DNA of 18,487 bases from Dissophora ornata (GCA_025201705.1 MU617230.1:1-18487), one strand, 5' to 3'. Counted from the stretch's first letter, positions 8,521 through 18,487 are shown. Numbers and translations are program-made. Notes: generated by a model not told the origin, from the sequence alone.

Positions 8521-9674
8521 TTTGTGTTAGAACTAGGAGCTCCAAAAGCTCAAAAAATCCGTACTGCTTTGTGCGAGATAAACACCTACCGTGGCAGCGA
8601 CCTCCACGACTTGGCGATACCGTCCCACTGGCTTTTTTGATCCGATCTCCATAGGCCTACAAGGAAAACAAAACAATACACATGAAGGGTAAGCCCAGTT
8701 GAGTATGTGAGATCTTAGAGCCCTATCCTAGGATTTGAGGAGAACACCGAAGCTAGGCACAAACACATTACTTGTTCTTATCATTTCGCCTCTCGACAAA
8801 CTTCCTCTGCTTCTTTTCCTTGTTCATCGTTTCCCTCAACTTGTCCATCTTGCTCTTGGGTTTCCGGTCATCCTCGTCTTCTTCACTGTCGTCTTCTTCG
8901 CTGTTGTCATCCTCGTCATAATCGCCATACGATTGACTCTTGCGCTGCAACCCCTTTGTGGCGACTTTTTTCTTTTCTGATCCGCGAAGTGTTTGGTGAA
9001 AGACTTTCATGCCGACTTTTTGTTGGATCTCGGACAGTTTGGCGAATGGTATTTGAGATAGATCTATGTCCAGAGTTAAAAAGGAAAGAAAAGGAAGAAA
9101 GAACAAACATGCACGAGATTCTTAGTGCTACGTTTTACTGACTGATTGACAACAGGGCCCGGGGGGTGGGGTTGTAGCCATCATCCAGGACGCCTTTTCT
9201 TTTTGATTTGTCTCTGTCGCTTACTGTTTTGGAGTTCCCTCAGCTTCTTGTCATCAGCGTCTGATCCGTCAGAATCATCCAAGTCGTCTGAATCGTCTGA
9301 ATCGTCTGAATTTTCATCGCTGTCTTCAGAATCCTCATCCTCATCCTCGTCCTCGTCCTCTTCTTCTTCTTCCTCCTCCTCCTCCTCTTCACTAGGGTCG
9401 TCATGTTCGCTATCTTCTTCACTTTCGCTTGCATCTTCTTCCTCAGACATTTCCTGGCCGTTATTGCCCTGATCCAGATCACTATCACTCTGGTCAAATG
9501 CCTGCATGCGTCTCTACAAGCAAGTTTGGTTTATAAAATACGTGTTAAATTCGACGAACCTATAACTTTACAAGAGTCAGAATAGAACTTTCTTTTTTTT
9601 TCTACTTTTTTTTTTTTCTTTACCAATGCCCGTGCCTCTGCATCATCGGGTTGTGCCTTGCCCTTTAATGCCAT
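8013..9674 (-). CDS. RRP36: RRP36, rRNA processing protein of the 90S pre-ribosome
   Basis: Five exons on the minus strand (9674-9624, 9513-9225, 9063-8772, 8656-8590, 8462-8013) join in frame to 382 residues. Four introns of 110, 161, 115 and 127 nt all have GT-AG ends (GTAAAG, GTAAGC, GTAATG, GTAGGT donors). The start MALKGKAQPDDAEARAL was chosen because it splices at phase 0 into RRMQAFDQSDSD. Order: a long Asp/Glu/Ser tract (about residues 30-95); IPFAKLSEIQQKVG near 118; a second acidic patch; PMEIGSKKPVGRYRQVVEV; the family hallmark DPRFDSLSGKL near 237; then a Lys-rich coiled-coil-like tail with KNPFFLKKSDQKK. RRP36 acts in the nucleolus in early cleavages that release 18S rRNA. The long acidic region makes it longer than the animal and yeast proteins I remember. 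It converges on the truncated bL19m copy; its last exon is the duplicated one. Confidence 0.92.
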
Positions 9675-9679
9675 GTCGA

Positions 9680-9705
9680 TGTGTGCGTGTGTGTGTGTGT
9701 GTGTG
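9680..9705. repeat. (GT)n microsatellite in the RRP36 5' leader
   Basis: This is a GT dinucleotide run with one GC interruption. On the coding (minus) strand it is (CA)n ending 5 nt before the RRP36 ATG. It therefore makes up most of the proximal 5' leader. Confidence 0.9.
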
Positions 9706-10029
9706 ATTGTATTTTATGAATGAGCAATTGTCTTTTTGACAGTGTACAAGTGTATAAGCGAGAGCAGCACCGCAGAAAAAAAAAGTGCCGTTGGGCAAGC
9801 CACTTTGAATCCAAACATCTCGTAATTCGCTGTCACATTTGGCCACAGTAGGCTGCAGTCCAGTCGCAAGCAAAAAACAGAAAAAAAAAGTCGGTGCATT
9901 CGCTTGACGTTTTTTGGTAGTAAATCCCTGCTAGGGGACCTTTATTGATCGAAATGAAAATGGTTGTGTCAAAATAAAATGCATGGGAAGAATAAACGAG
10001 TCGTCGTCTGTTTTTTTTTTGTTTTTTTT
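9706..10029. other. Spacer: RRP36 promoter and chorismate synthase 3' region
   Basis: A 324-nt spacer with no gene. It should hold the upstream promoter of RRP36 and the 3' untranslated region of chorismate synthase, both on the minus strand. Several A and T runs of 8-10 nt are present. Confidence 0.6.
9941..9946 (-). terminator. Polyadenylation signal AATAAA for chorismate synthase
   Basis: TTTATT on the plus strand reads AATAAA on the coding strand, 84 nt past the chorismate synthase stop codon. This is a usual distance for a fungal 3' UTR. Confidence 0.6.
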
Positions 10030-11706
10030 TTACTCCGTCTTGGGCTTGGAGGCTTCGTCCACCTTAATAGCCTGACCACCAGGAACAGCCATCACAAAGG
10101 GAGCAGGGCGCAAGGGGGTATCTGGCATGGGGGACAACATCGCCGCAGCACCCTGTCTTGCCAACTGGATCATAGCCGCATCCATAATCACCAACGCAGC
10201 CATGGCCTCCACAATAGGAATGGCTCTTGGCACCACACATGGGTCATGACGTCCCCTCGTCGCCAAAACACCATCCACACCATTGTAACTCGTCGTCTTT
10301 TGTTCCTGACTGATCGTAGCAGGCGACTTGAATCCGATCCTAAAGTAGATGTTCTCGCCGTTCGAAATACCGCCCTGAATACCACCCGAGAAGTTGGTCT
10401 TGGTACCCAGAACCTTTTGACCCTTACGACCGACCTTTTGGACCCAGGCATCGTTGTGAATATGACCGGGAACTTGCGTTCCACCAAATCCTGAGCCGAT
10501 CTCAAAGGCCTTGGTGGCAGGAATCGACAACATGGCGTGGGCGAGCTTGGCCTCCAATTTGTCGAAGCAAGGCTCACCAAGTCCTGTGGGGACATTGCGG
10601 ATCACGCAGGTGACGGTGCCTCCAATCGAGTCGTTTGCCTCCTTGGCGTCAATAATGCGCTGTCGGTGCCCAGACAAACAAAAAAAAAACGATAACAAGT
10701 GAGAGTTAGGGGGGATGTTGATCGCGTATTTTTCCCTTTCTTTTTTTTTCCCCCTCGTCTTTCATAACCCATTACCTGAGTCATCTTCTTGGAAATCTCC
10801 TTGTCGGGGCATCGCGTAGTCTCCAAATCAACGGTCTCGCGAGTGATCGTGCTCAACATGTCAATAAACTCCTCCGAGGGCACGCCAGTCTCGTTCTGCT
10901 CCTCAATGAAGGGCATCGCGACCTTGCCCACAGACGACACAAACGCCACGATCTCGGTTCCATACGCCTCCTTCAAAAACTTTTCCGCAACCGCTCCTGC
11001 AGCAACGCGACCTAATTATATATATCACCCAAAAAAAAGACCATTGCACAGGTGTTAGATAGCACTCGTGGAACTAGCATGGGGTTTTTCCTCGCTTTCA
11101 TCACTGTGTTTTTTGTCGCTCTTACAAATGGTCTCGCGAGCACTGGCGCGTCCACCGCCCGACGAAGCCTTCAGTCCGTACTTGAGCAAATAAGTCCAGT
11201 CGGCGTGCGAGGGGCGAGGGTAAAGATCGGTCTCGGTGTAGTCATGGGGGCGCTGATCCTGGTTAGGGACTGTCAGTCCAATGGGGGTTCCAAGGGTGTG
11301 TCCAAACTCTGTTCCCGACATGATCGTCACTCTGTCCTTCTCATCGCGCTATGACAACGTGCAAAGAAAAGAGGGCAGATGGATGGGACAGGGATGATAA
11401 ATGCCACGTTGCAAACGAACAAAACAATTATATAATCGAACAACAACATCGAGTCATATCGGGACATGTCAACTGACGAGACAGTCTTGTCAATATTTCA
11501 AGAGAAAAGAAAAAAAAACGTGCGTCCCATCCGCTTACAGGAGTGGTGAGGTTACTCTGTCCAGGACGTCTACGGGTGAGCTGTGGCTGGATATCGTCCT
11601 CGGTCAAGGAAAGGCCTGGGGGGCATCCATCAATAATACAGCCGACACCCTTGCAGTGCGACTCGCCATAGGTTGTAACGCGAAAGTGGGTTCCAAAGGT
11701 CGACAT
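10030..11706 (-). CDS. ARO2: Chorismate synthase
   Basis: Four exons (11706-11539, 11348-11126, 11011-10776, 10659-10030) give 418 residues. Introns are 190, 114 and 116 nt, with GTAAGC, GTAAGA and GTAATG donors. The enzyme converts 5-enolpyruvylshikimate 3-phosphate to chorismate with reduced FMN, the last shikimate-pathway step; fungal forms usually carry their own flavin reductase activity. Seen: [20 protein letters not shown] with the GESH signature (14-17), [33 protein letters not shown] (67-80), RPSHADWTY (101-109), [10 protein letters not shown] (120-129), [48 protein letters not shown] and [16 protein letters not shown]. Full length and no breaks. Residue 131, split by intron 2, reads Cys where I remember Gly in many fungal enzymes and Met in the E. 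coli one, so the position tolerates change. A Gcn4-type site lies upstream. Confidence 0.97.
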
Positions 11707-11807
11707 TGTCTTTTTTTTCAGGTGTGTTTGATTGCGAATGAAAGTTGGCGGTGTGTGTGGTTGTGAGGAATGAGGAACAGGAACGGAAGGGAAAAGAAGG
11801 CTAACGG

Positions 11808-11814
11808 TGAGTCA
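11808..11814 (-). promoter_or_regulatory. Gcn4/CPC1-type bZIP site TGACTCA
   Basis: TGAGTCA on the plus strand reads TGACTCA on the chorismate synthase coding strand. It is the exact core of the general amino-acid control element, 102 nt upstream of the ATG. A seven-base match can arise by chance, but both position and target gene fit. Confidence 0.45.
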
Positions 11815-12096
11815 AGGTCAAAAAGAGATAAAGAGACTTTATCCCTCGTCAGTTCAGTTCGTGCTGGGGATTTTTCCATAGGCGGCGAAGGCTTAGAAAC
11901 ACCTCACAGTCACCCAATCAGTTGGGAGTCATACCGACCAACACCAACACTCACTCACTCACTCACTCTCACTGCGCAGGCTGGCGCCGAGGGGGAAGGG
12001 ACACTGCTGGGTGACTATCCATGGGTATGAGGAGCCATCGTCATTACGCGTGAACGGCTATCTTTACTTCTTGGTCTTTGTATGCAATTGCTTCTT

Positions 12097-12127
<31 letters not shown>

Positions 12128-12136
12128 GTCTCTCTC
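12097..12136. repeat. (TC)n microsatellite
   Basis: About 24 nt of pure TC, then TGTCTC-interrupted TC, just downstream of the GCL stop codon. It would be a (GA)n tract in that gene's 3' untranslated region. Confidence 0.9.
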
Positions 12137-12149
12137 GCAATCTATATTA

Positions 12150-14867
12150 TTACACTGAAAAGTTACCCAAGAGCTCAGGCACCTGCACCTCGCCCTTGTT
12201 AATCTTCTCCACCATCTTGACCAGATCGTAGTTGATCTTCTCTGTCACAACCGAATCTTGCTTATAATCCGGGTGGTTCTGCACAAATTGTCGCATCCAC
12301 GACGCTGCCGTCATCAGTGTACCGTTCGCGCGCTTCTTGATCAATTCCAGGTACTTGCTAATCTCGCACCGCGTCTCGATATCAATGTTGAGCGTGTTCA
12401 GGTAATTGTTCACAAGTCCCAACAGACCAGGGAATCCCTTTGCAGGGTTGCCATTAATAATCTCGTTGATCGTCATGAGCTCGTACTCGTCCGATAGATC
12501 CAGTCCTGCAGAAAGGTTCGCCTGTCCCTGACCCTGGCCCTGGTTCAACGCCGCGACACGAGGAAGAGTCGCGTTGGAGACCTTGGGTGATCCAGAGGGT
12601 GTTCCTGCAGCGGGTGTGCCGGGACGGGATTGAGGGAAGATCTGTTTACGGAAATGGAACTTTTCATCGAGGACAGCGTTCCTGTGATGGGCCACCTTCA
12701 TATTCTCATCCACCTACGGATAGTGAGGACCAAAAAAGAAAAAGAAAGAGAAGCCGTTAGATTCCGTCCCTGTCACACATCTATACCGGTCATCATTCTG
12801 GCTTTATCAAGCCTGGACAACCCATATAGCAGCAGTGCTCACCTTGGAGATGGGAATGTAAAAGTTAGAGTTAAAGCTGAGGACAGCACGGGTGACAAGG
12901 ACAATGAAAATAGCAAAAGCCGCGTTTTCAAAGTCTGTCAACTGAATCTCCATCGAACGGAACTCGACGCGCCAGCCAATGGGGCTAGTCTTGGAGGGTG
13001 GGGGCTTGAAGCGCATAGTCTGCCAGTTGGTACTCTGCAGGTTCTCAAAGTGATCTGTGCTCTCGTTATCGTCGACATTGAGCAGTTCGTGGAAGATGAC
13101 GAGAGGGTCGCGAATAAAGAGATGGGAGATATGACGAGCAAGTAGGTCGTCGATACCGTTTTCAGACAGCTTCTTGTAGATATCCTTGTCGTAGACCAGG
13201 GGTATATCGTTGTACTCTGGCCTGTTCTTGGGATCGTTGGAGATGTACGAGTCGATCGAGTCATAGCGCGACTTTGCGATCCTGTACTTGCTTTCCTTTA
13301 ACGGCTACAGTAAAACAAACAACAACAAAAAAAAAAGATGTAAGATGATGCAGAAATGGTGCCATTTGACGTACTGTACGCGTAACACTGCAAAGATTTT
13401 TCTCGAGTTCAGTAACCTCGTGAGAGCACAAAACAAACAGATGTCACATTTCCACACTCCACACACCCCACTAAAGAGCATAGCTTTTGATCAATGCTTT
13501 ACCTTGAGTCCACGCTCTTCTTCCGTTCGGTCATCAACAGATTGAGCAATCACGTTCCATCTGCAGTCCACATCGCTCAAGTATCCACGATAGATGGGCG
13601 CAGCCGCAGTCAGGGCAAGCATGATCGGTCCCAATGGCGCCATCTGATCATAGATCTTGCGTGCCTCCTCAACATTAACTGCCTGGAAAGTGATCTGGAG
13701 ACAGCAGCATCCCATTCCGAAAGCCATTGCGTCCATGTAGATGTGATCTGGAAGAGCAGCACCCTCTTCGATTGCATTCTTGTCCTCGGGATAGTCGTTG
13801 AAGGTGGGAATAGTAGGGTCGATAAAGGGCTTGGGTGTGTTTTTGTCGTGGAAGATTGGCATGTTGATCGCAACCTTGGATCCGCGGCGGCGACGAATGT
13901 TGGCAGTCAATGTTCTGATCCGCGGAAAACAGCGCAGCAGCAACAAATAAAGTCAGATTCCCAAGCATCTTTTTTTTTTTTTTTTTTTTCATGCTTGTTA
14001 AACTCGATTAGCGTGGTAGAGAGACTTACGGGAAACGGACGTGGGCGTTGATAATGTCGTCAGGCACAAACAGACTACGGGCAGCAGGTCCATGGGGATC
14101 GTGGTGGGGATCCAGTCCTTCTCCAGCACATCCGAGACGAGGGTACGACGTCAAAGTGATGGGGACTTCGTTTGGCTTCATAAACTTGCAGGCAAGCTCG
14201 CGTCTATTTTCATCAGCAGGAAATGAGTACGACTGGAGGAGGAGTAACGACAATTGTTGATCGGATCACACAATCTGGAGAAGCTTTGATTTGCAGCAAA
14301 AAAAAAAGTACCTGAGTTTCATGTTCCGTTCGACAGCGAGCAGATCTCGGGGAAGTCCCATGTAGGGTTCACCGGGCGTTCCCTCCAGCATGTAGCGACC
14401 GTACTCTGGGTGCCAAGACGAGTCAACCAGCAATCTAAAGACGGACAGAAAATCAACAGCATGACTTGATCAGCAACGCAAATACGGTTGCAGAGCGTGG
14501 GATAGTACCAATTGCAACGTTATTGAGCCGGCAAATGGGGTCGCCTCGGGTTGCCCATTGCTGCACGGACCGAAAGTCCAACAACGACTTACTTCTTGGA
14601 TGGGTCGAGCCTGGCGTCTTCCTCCTGCTTAGCGAGCTCCTCGAGGATCTCCCAGACACGCAGACTAAGCCTGGCAGTCTTCTTCTCCTCGTCGTAGCTC
14701 ACGACCATGTACTCGATTTCATCACCCCAAAGGAGGTTGTCCTTTTGCGAGTCCTTGGTGGCCTCCCAGAGGTTCAGGAACTGGATAATGCCGTGAGCGC
14801 GGACGTGGTCGGCGTACTTCTTGGCCTCACTCCATGGCATGGGGGTTCCGAGCGACAACAGTCCCAT
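12150..14867 (-). CDS. GSH1: Glutamate-cysteine ligase, catalytic subunit
   Basis: Six exons (14867-14593, 14434-14312, 14203-14030, 13914-13503, 13304-12843, 12713-12150) give 669 residues, near the size of known eukaryotic enzymes. Introns are 158, 108, 115, 198 and 129 nt. It joins glutamate to cysteine using ATP, the first and limiting step of glutathione synthesis, in the cytosol. Seen: [12 protein letters not shown] start; [13 protein letters not shown] (44-56) with acidic residues typical of the metal/ATP site; [32 protein letters not shown] (198-212); [14 protein letters not shown] (255-268), the most conserved block; [27 protein letters not shown]; and [24 protein letters not shown]. 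All segments are intact. The last exon carries a low-complexity insert ([16 protein letters not shown], then NQGQGQGQ) in what is usually a variable loop. It is divergent from the annexin gene across 1.27 kb. A Yap1-type site lies about 260 nt upstream of the start. Confidence 0.97.
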
Positions 14868-15128
14868 TGTGTAGAGATGTTTGTTTTTTGGAGGAAAAGG
14901 GGAATGGGGAAATGGGGGGGACGGAGGGGATGAGCGGCGAGGGGGTTGACGGGGGAGAAGAAGAAGAGAAAGGAAAAGGAGCGAGGGACGAGGCGAGGAT
15001 GCTGTGGCAGGCCTGGCAGGTAGGCGACGAGCGAGCACCGCGCAAGGCCACATCGGACACACACACGGGCGCCGCACAGGAAAGAGGCGTCTGTTCTGCG
15101 CTTGCAACCCTTAAACGTTGGATGCCAA

Positions 15129-15135
15129 TTACTAA
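15129..15135 (-). promoter_or_regulatory. Yap1/Pap1-type site TTAGTAA
   Basis: TTACTAA on the plus strand reads TTAGTAA on the GCL coding strand, about 262 nt upstream of the ATG. Yap1-family bZIP factors recognise this core and control the glutathione-synthesis gene in yeast. Chance occurrence in 1.3 kb is quite possible. Confidence 0.35.
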
Positions 15136-15753
15136 TAAAATTTTTTTTGGTTTCTTTTTTGGCTTCGTTCGGTCGGTGCCGACTGTCTGCCCTGGATCTG
15201 CGTGCTGCGATCGAAAAAAGCCTCCCTGTCCGCCGCGTTGAGCGTGCGTGTGCCGGGTGTGGGAGCAGGGGGATAGTCAGCGTCTTTGACTGCGCACTCA
15301 CACACGCCCTCGTGGGAGCAAATATGCTTTTGCATCCACGCAATATAGCGTGCGATGGCGTAGATGCAGACAAGACTAGTACAAGTGGACAAGTGCACGT
15401 ACACGGCCAAGACCTGACTGACCTCTGTGCTTGCACCACCATCGAACGTGTCTGGCACGGCTGCGCTGTTTGTCTCTTTTGCGTGCTACTCCCGTAGGAA
15501 AAGGGAAAGAGGCAGGTCGTTCCATGGAGCTAATTTTATGTCGTTGCACAAACCAGGTCTAGACTGCTACAAGCACGAGCATGAATGTGCATGTGCAGCA
15601 CTGGGAGGCATTGCGTGGCGGGCACAGCCCTGCACAAGCGGCACACGCTGCAAAACAAGTTCTCCTGGGAGGACACAAAGTCCAATAGTCCATATTGTGA
15701 TTGCCCCTCCTGCACTGTCTAGCCTCGCAATGCAGCTGAAAGCTGTCAACAAT

Positions 15754-15796
15754 GCAATAAGCAAATAAGCACATTAGCAAATAAGCAAATAAGCAC
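15754..15796. repeat. Tandem GCAAATAA cluster
   Basis: Four to five copies of a GCAAATAA-like octamer, split into two groups by CACATTA, lie in the divergent GCL/annexin promoter about 340-380 nt upstream of the annexin ATG. Confidence 0.8.
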
Positions 15797-16136
15797 GAAA
15801 CCACTACAAGTGTGTCGACAGGCTCTGTCCAGCTTGCCTGTGCACCTGCTGCTCAGTAGTGCAGTACGGCGGAACACCAAAAGACCGTCTACCGGCACAT
15901 ACCGCGATACTGACCCTGGTGTTTGTTCATCCCTGTCACCCTCGGGACACAGTGGCGATCGAAAAGAGATTGAGCGCTTCCATTCTTCCATTCTTCCATT
16001 CCTCGAATTCCTTTTTTATTTCTCAATCAGCTCTGCATTCTCATCTCTTCTCATCTTTACTCCCCACTCCTCCTTCTAACCCTTCTCGCAACACACCTTT
16101 TTTTTTTTTGTACCACTTCCCGCAAAATTAAACATC

Positions 16137-17665
16137 ATGGCTCCAATTGTCCCTCCCGAGGTTACCTACGACATCGAGAACATCCACACGGCTTTGAGCT
16201 ATGCCGTGCCTGATGAGGAAGCCCTCGTCAACATCATTGGTATGTATCTCTGGTGTTCTCTGGTGTTCTCCGGTGTCTCCTTTGCCCCTGGAAAGGCGTG
16301 GCATATTTTTGTGCCAAACTCAATTGCCCATTTTTTAATCTCCACATCCTCACTCACACACACACTCTCTCTCTCTCTCTCTCCCTGACAGGACGAAGAG
16401 AATACCAGCAATTGGTTGTGATTTCTCGCAACTACAAGGCCACGTTTGGAGTTGATCTCCCTTCAGAGATCGACAAACGTATCAGTGGAACCGTAGGATC
16501 ATTACTCGCAAGTGCCTGTCAACACAGTGTCCTATCCGATACACAGTACCTCCATCATGCTGGCAAGTCCAACCGCAAGTACGAGACCCTGAGGAAGAGA
16601 GATTCCGCGATCGAAGTCTTTTGCGAGGCAAGTGTGTGACATTCGCGTTGCTTGTTATCGTTTCGACACACCCCCCGCGTGTGCACGCAGAACCTTATCA
16701 TGCGGATGACAAAAAAAATCAAAAATCAAAAATCAAAAATCAAAGAACATCGAGTCTTATGCTGTGTCTGGACTATGGGACATTCCTTATTAGGTCTTGG
16801 TTGGCAGAACACCCGAGGAGTTGAAGGAAGTCAGTGATGCCTACATCACCATTCACAAGCAGGACTTGCTCGAACATATCCATTCCTTCTTCAAGGACGA
16901 TGTCACCAAGGCCTTTTTCACCGCCATTCTCAAGGTAAGCAAAAAAAAAAGCCCACTATACATGTGCATGTGGTTGTACCGACCCTTTCCTGTTTGTTCT
17001 TGTTGGTAAATCGGCTCTAAAAAAAATAAATTTTTCACCCCAAACCCAGGTCAAGGAAGATAAGCCCCTCGAGAATACCGAAGCTGCAGTCGAAAACCTG
17101 CACAAACTCCTCCAGGCCCAGGACATGCCCGCATTGTTGAGCTACATCTCTTCGTTGACGACTTTGCAACTCGGTACATTGGTTCGATCCTACAATACTC
17201 ATTACAAGGAAGCCCACGTCGTGACCACAATCGAAAAGACACTTGCTATCAAGCACAAGGGCGATCATGTCGACATGTTGTTGTTTGCAGTGATGCAGGC
17301 AGCCGACCCAGCGCGCCATGTGTCGTTGTTGTTTGAAGAGTCCATGGCTGGACTCGGTACCAATGAAGACCAGTTGTCGAGATTGGTGGTGTTGCACCGC
17401 GGAAAGTTTATGGAAAAGGTCAAGGCTGCGTACCAAATGGATTACAATCGTACATTGGCTGATCGCGTTAGGGTACGTCAATACTGGAACTGGGGGGAAA
17501 TGGGGGTTTTTTTGCCCAAAAAGGGGGACATGGGTGGTCATCATCAAAGAAGCGATAATGTCGTGTCATCTAATGCTTTCCCCACTGCTTCTACATTTTC
17601 ATTAGGGCGATACCTCTGGTCTTTACAGCAATTTGGTCTGTCATCTGATCCACCAGACGATTTAA
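16137..17665 (+). CDS. Annexin
   Basis: Five exons (16137-16239, 16392-16633, 16794-16934, 17050-17472, 17606-17665) give 322 residues, the usual size for a four-repeat annexin. The protein binds acidic phospholipids in response to calcium at membranes. The fourth repeat is textbook: MAGLGTNEDQLSRLVVLHRG (GLGT at 263-266), then a Tyr-rich helix and DRVRGDTSGLYSNL, where Asp305 is the expected acidic ligand 38-40 residues later. Repeats 1-3 are degenerate: LVNIIGRREYQQLVVISRNY, LVGRTPEELKEVSDAY and LGTLVRSYNTHY keep the helix pattern, but I see no other G-x-G-T loop, so calcium binding may rest on one site. Exon 1 starts with a short, proline-containing head (MAPIVPPEV). The exon 2/3 splice (donor GTGTGA, acceptor TTATTAG) is the weak point. 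I chose it because it alone yields EASVLVGRTPEEL in frame. Confidence 0.92.
16711..16745. repeat. (AAAAATC)4 tandem repeat in annexin intron 2
   Basis: Four near-perfect heptamer units lie within the intron between 16634 and 16793. A CA/CT microsatellite of similar size (about 16355-16384) lies just before the acceptor of intron 1. Confidence 0.85.
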
Positions 17666-17725
17666 GAAAAAAAAAATAGGCGATGGACGGAGGAGTGCAA
17701 GTATAACTCATGGATCCAACCGATC

Positions 17726-17731
17726 AATAAA
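17726..17731 (+). terminator. Polyadenylation signal AATAAA for annexin
   Basis: A perfect AATAAA 61 nt past the annexin stop codon, the expected spacing for a fungal 3' end. Confidence 0.65.
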
Positions 17732-18487
17732 TATGTGCATCTATTTTATCATTGCTCTGCTTACCGAGGATTTCAAAAAAAAAAAAAGTGTCGAGAGTGG
17801 ATAACGAAAGAAAAAGGAGAGGGAATGAAATGAAATTCTTTCTTCGAACCTGATTGTCCGTCTTGCCGCTTTTACGTTTTTTTTTTCCCATCCAGGATGA
17901 TTTTGCCCCCCCCCCCATGGAGCTCTTCTGCCTGTAAACAATGACGACGAGTGTTGAAATGCCGAGACGATTTTCAGGTCCAAAGCACGGTGTTGTTCCC
18001 ATGAGCATGCACATAATCTACTTGTCCACTGCAGCGTACACATGGTTTTAGTTTCTTCTACTCGCTCATCTTATACCGCATTTAGACCAAAAAGAGATCC
18101 TTCCATCTCTTCCAAACCTTGTTTTGACAAGACGCTCTTGTGTGCCCCTGGACAATGTTTGGTGACACCCCCCCCCACGCACTTTGTCCATGCACTCTAG
18201 GAAGGATTACGGGGTTTCCCTTCCTGGAAAGGAAACCAGCGCAGACATGCTCTGAACTCAAAGCAAGATAGCAATGCGGGCCATTATTTCCGCAATCATA
18301 TTTCTGGGAGAGATAATCACCTTCTATTTGTGCGGGGCTTGGAAGCAAGAGCCAGTAAAGCTGTTGTGTACATCCCCGATAGTGGTCTGTAGTCTAGTCA
18401 CGATTTATACGTGAAAGGTTGTTAGGAGGAGGAACCAACTCAAGGCAAATCCAGGTGGGTCAAGGGAAATGTTTACCCTTTTTTTTT
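17732..18487. other. Gene-free tail
   Basis: About 750 nt with homopolymer runs (A13 near 17776, T9-10 near 17878, C12 near 17907, C9 near 18169). A small inverted repeat (GGTTTCC...GGAAACC, about 18211-18235) is present. Minus-strand open frames are interrupted by these runs and show no domain. It may include the 3' flank or promoter of a gene beyond the window. Confidence 0.5.

Larger units (their letters stand above)
11707..12149. other. Spacer: chorismate synthase promoter and GCL 3' region
   Basis: A 443-nt intergenic region between two minus-strand genes. It holds the chorismate synthase promoter, a Gcn4-type site, an (ACTC)5 tract at 11949-11968 and a (TC)n run at 12097-12136. No coding sequence is supported. 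Confidence 0.7.
14868..16136. promoter_or_regulatory. Divergent promoter region, GCL / annexin
   Basis: 1.27 kb between two divergent starts. Open frames here are GC-rich shadows with no protein likeness. Contents: a purine-rich stretch just upstream of GCL (14885-14990), a Yap1-type site (15129-15135), a GCAAATAA repeat cluster (15754-15796), three ATTCTTCC-type units (about 15980-16002), and a pyrimidine-rich core with a T run (16099-16109) right before the annexin ATG, as is common in fungal promoters. Confidence 0.65.

Noticed and set aside
11011..11126. Cys131 of chorismate synthase as an inactivating change
   Set aside because: The position is variable between fungal and bacterial enzymes as I remember them, and every other signature is intact, so it is probably neutral.
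14774..15500. Long overlapping open frames on both strands upstream of GCL
   Set aside because: They are GC-rich or purine/pyrimidine-biased shadows with Arg/Pro/Ser-rich content. They partly overlap GCL exon 1 and lie in the divergent promoter.
17724..18348. Possible minus-strand gene entering from the right edge
   Set aside because: Frames are broken by homopolymers and no splice-consistent protein could be assembled.

Overview
The window reads as nuclear DNA of a filamentous fungus, most likely an early-diverging one of the Mortierella type (inference). The evidence is spliceosomal genes with short GT-AG introns of 67-198 nt, four widely conserved eukaryotic or fungal housekeeping genes, a decayed Crinkler (CRN) gene and a WD40 relic of a kind I associate with expanded families in Mortierellomycotina. 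No tRNA, rRNA, CRISPR array or intact transposon was seen.

Left part (1-9.7 kb) is rearranged. It runs: a WD40 C-terminal relic (481-831); a ~90-bp repeat R (1534-1623); a small secreted Cys-containing protein gene on the minus strand (1624-2100) that may be cut off at its 3' end; a complete two-exon mitochondrial ribosomal protein bL19m gene (2665-3301); a broken 3' part of RRP36 (3464-3897, minus); a multiply broken CRN gene (4441 to about 7130); a second R copy (7331-7420); a 5'-less copy of bL19m (7421-7860); and a complete five-exon RRP36 gene (8013-9674, minus).

The main finding is here. About 1.1 kb covering the 3' halves of the convergent pair bL19m/RRP36 is present twice in direct orientation (2861-~3940 and 7421-~8520), flanking about 3.5 kb of CRN-bearing DNA. 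The left arm keeps the only complete bL19m and the right arm the only complete RRP36, so the event interrupted neither gene. The right arm starts abruptly at 7421, directly after R, and the other R copy ends equally abruptly at 1623.

Right part (9.7-18.5 kb) is an ordinary housekeeping stretch. It holds chorismate synthase (10030-11706, minus, four exons), the catalytic subunit of glutamate-cysteine ligase (12150-14867, minus, six exons), a 1.27-kb divergent promoter, an annexin (16137-17665, plus, five exons), and a gene-free tail. A perfect Gcn4/CPC1-type site lies 102 nt upstream of chorismate synthase. A Yap1-type site lies about 260 nt upstream of glutamate-cysteine ligase. The genes do not form one pathway. 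Exon coordinates come from reading splice sites and protein continuity by eye; no search or alignment program was run.
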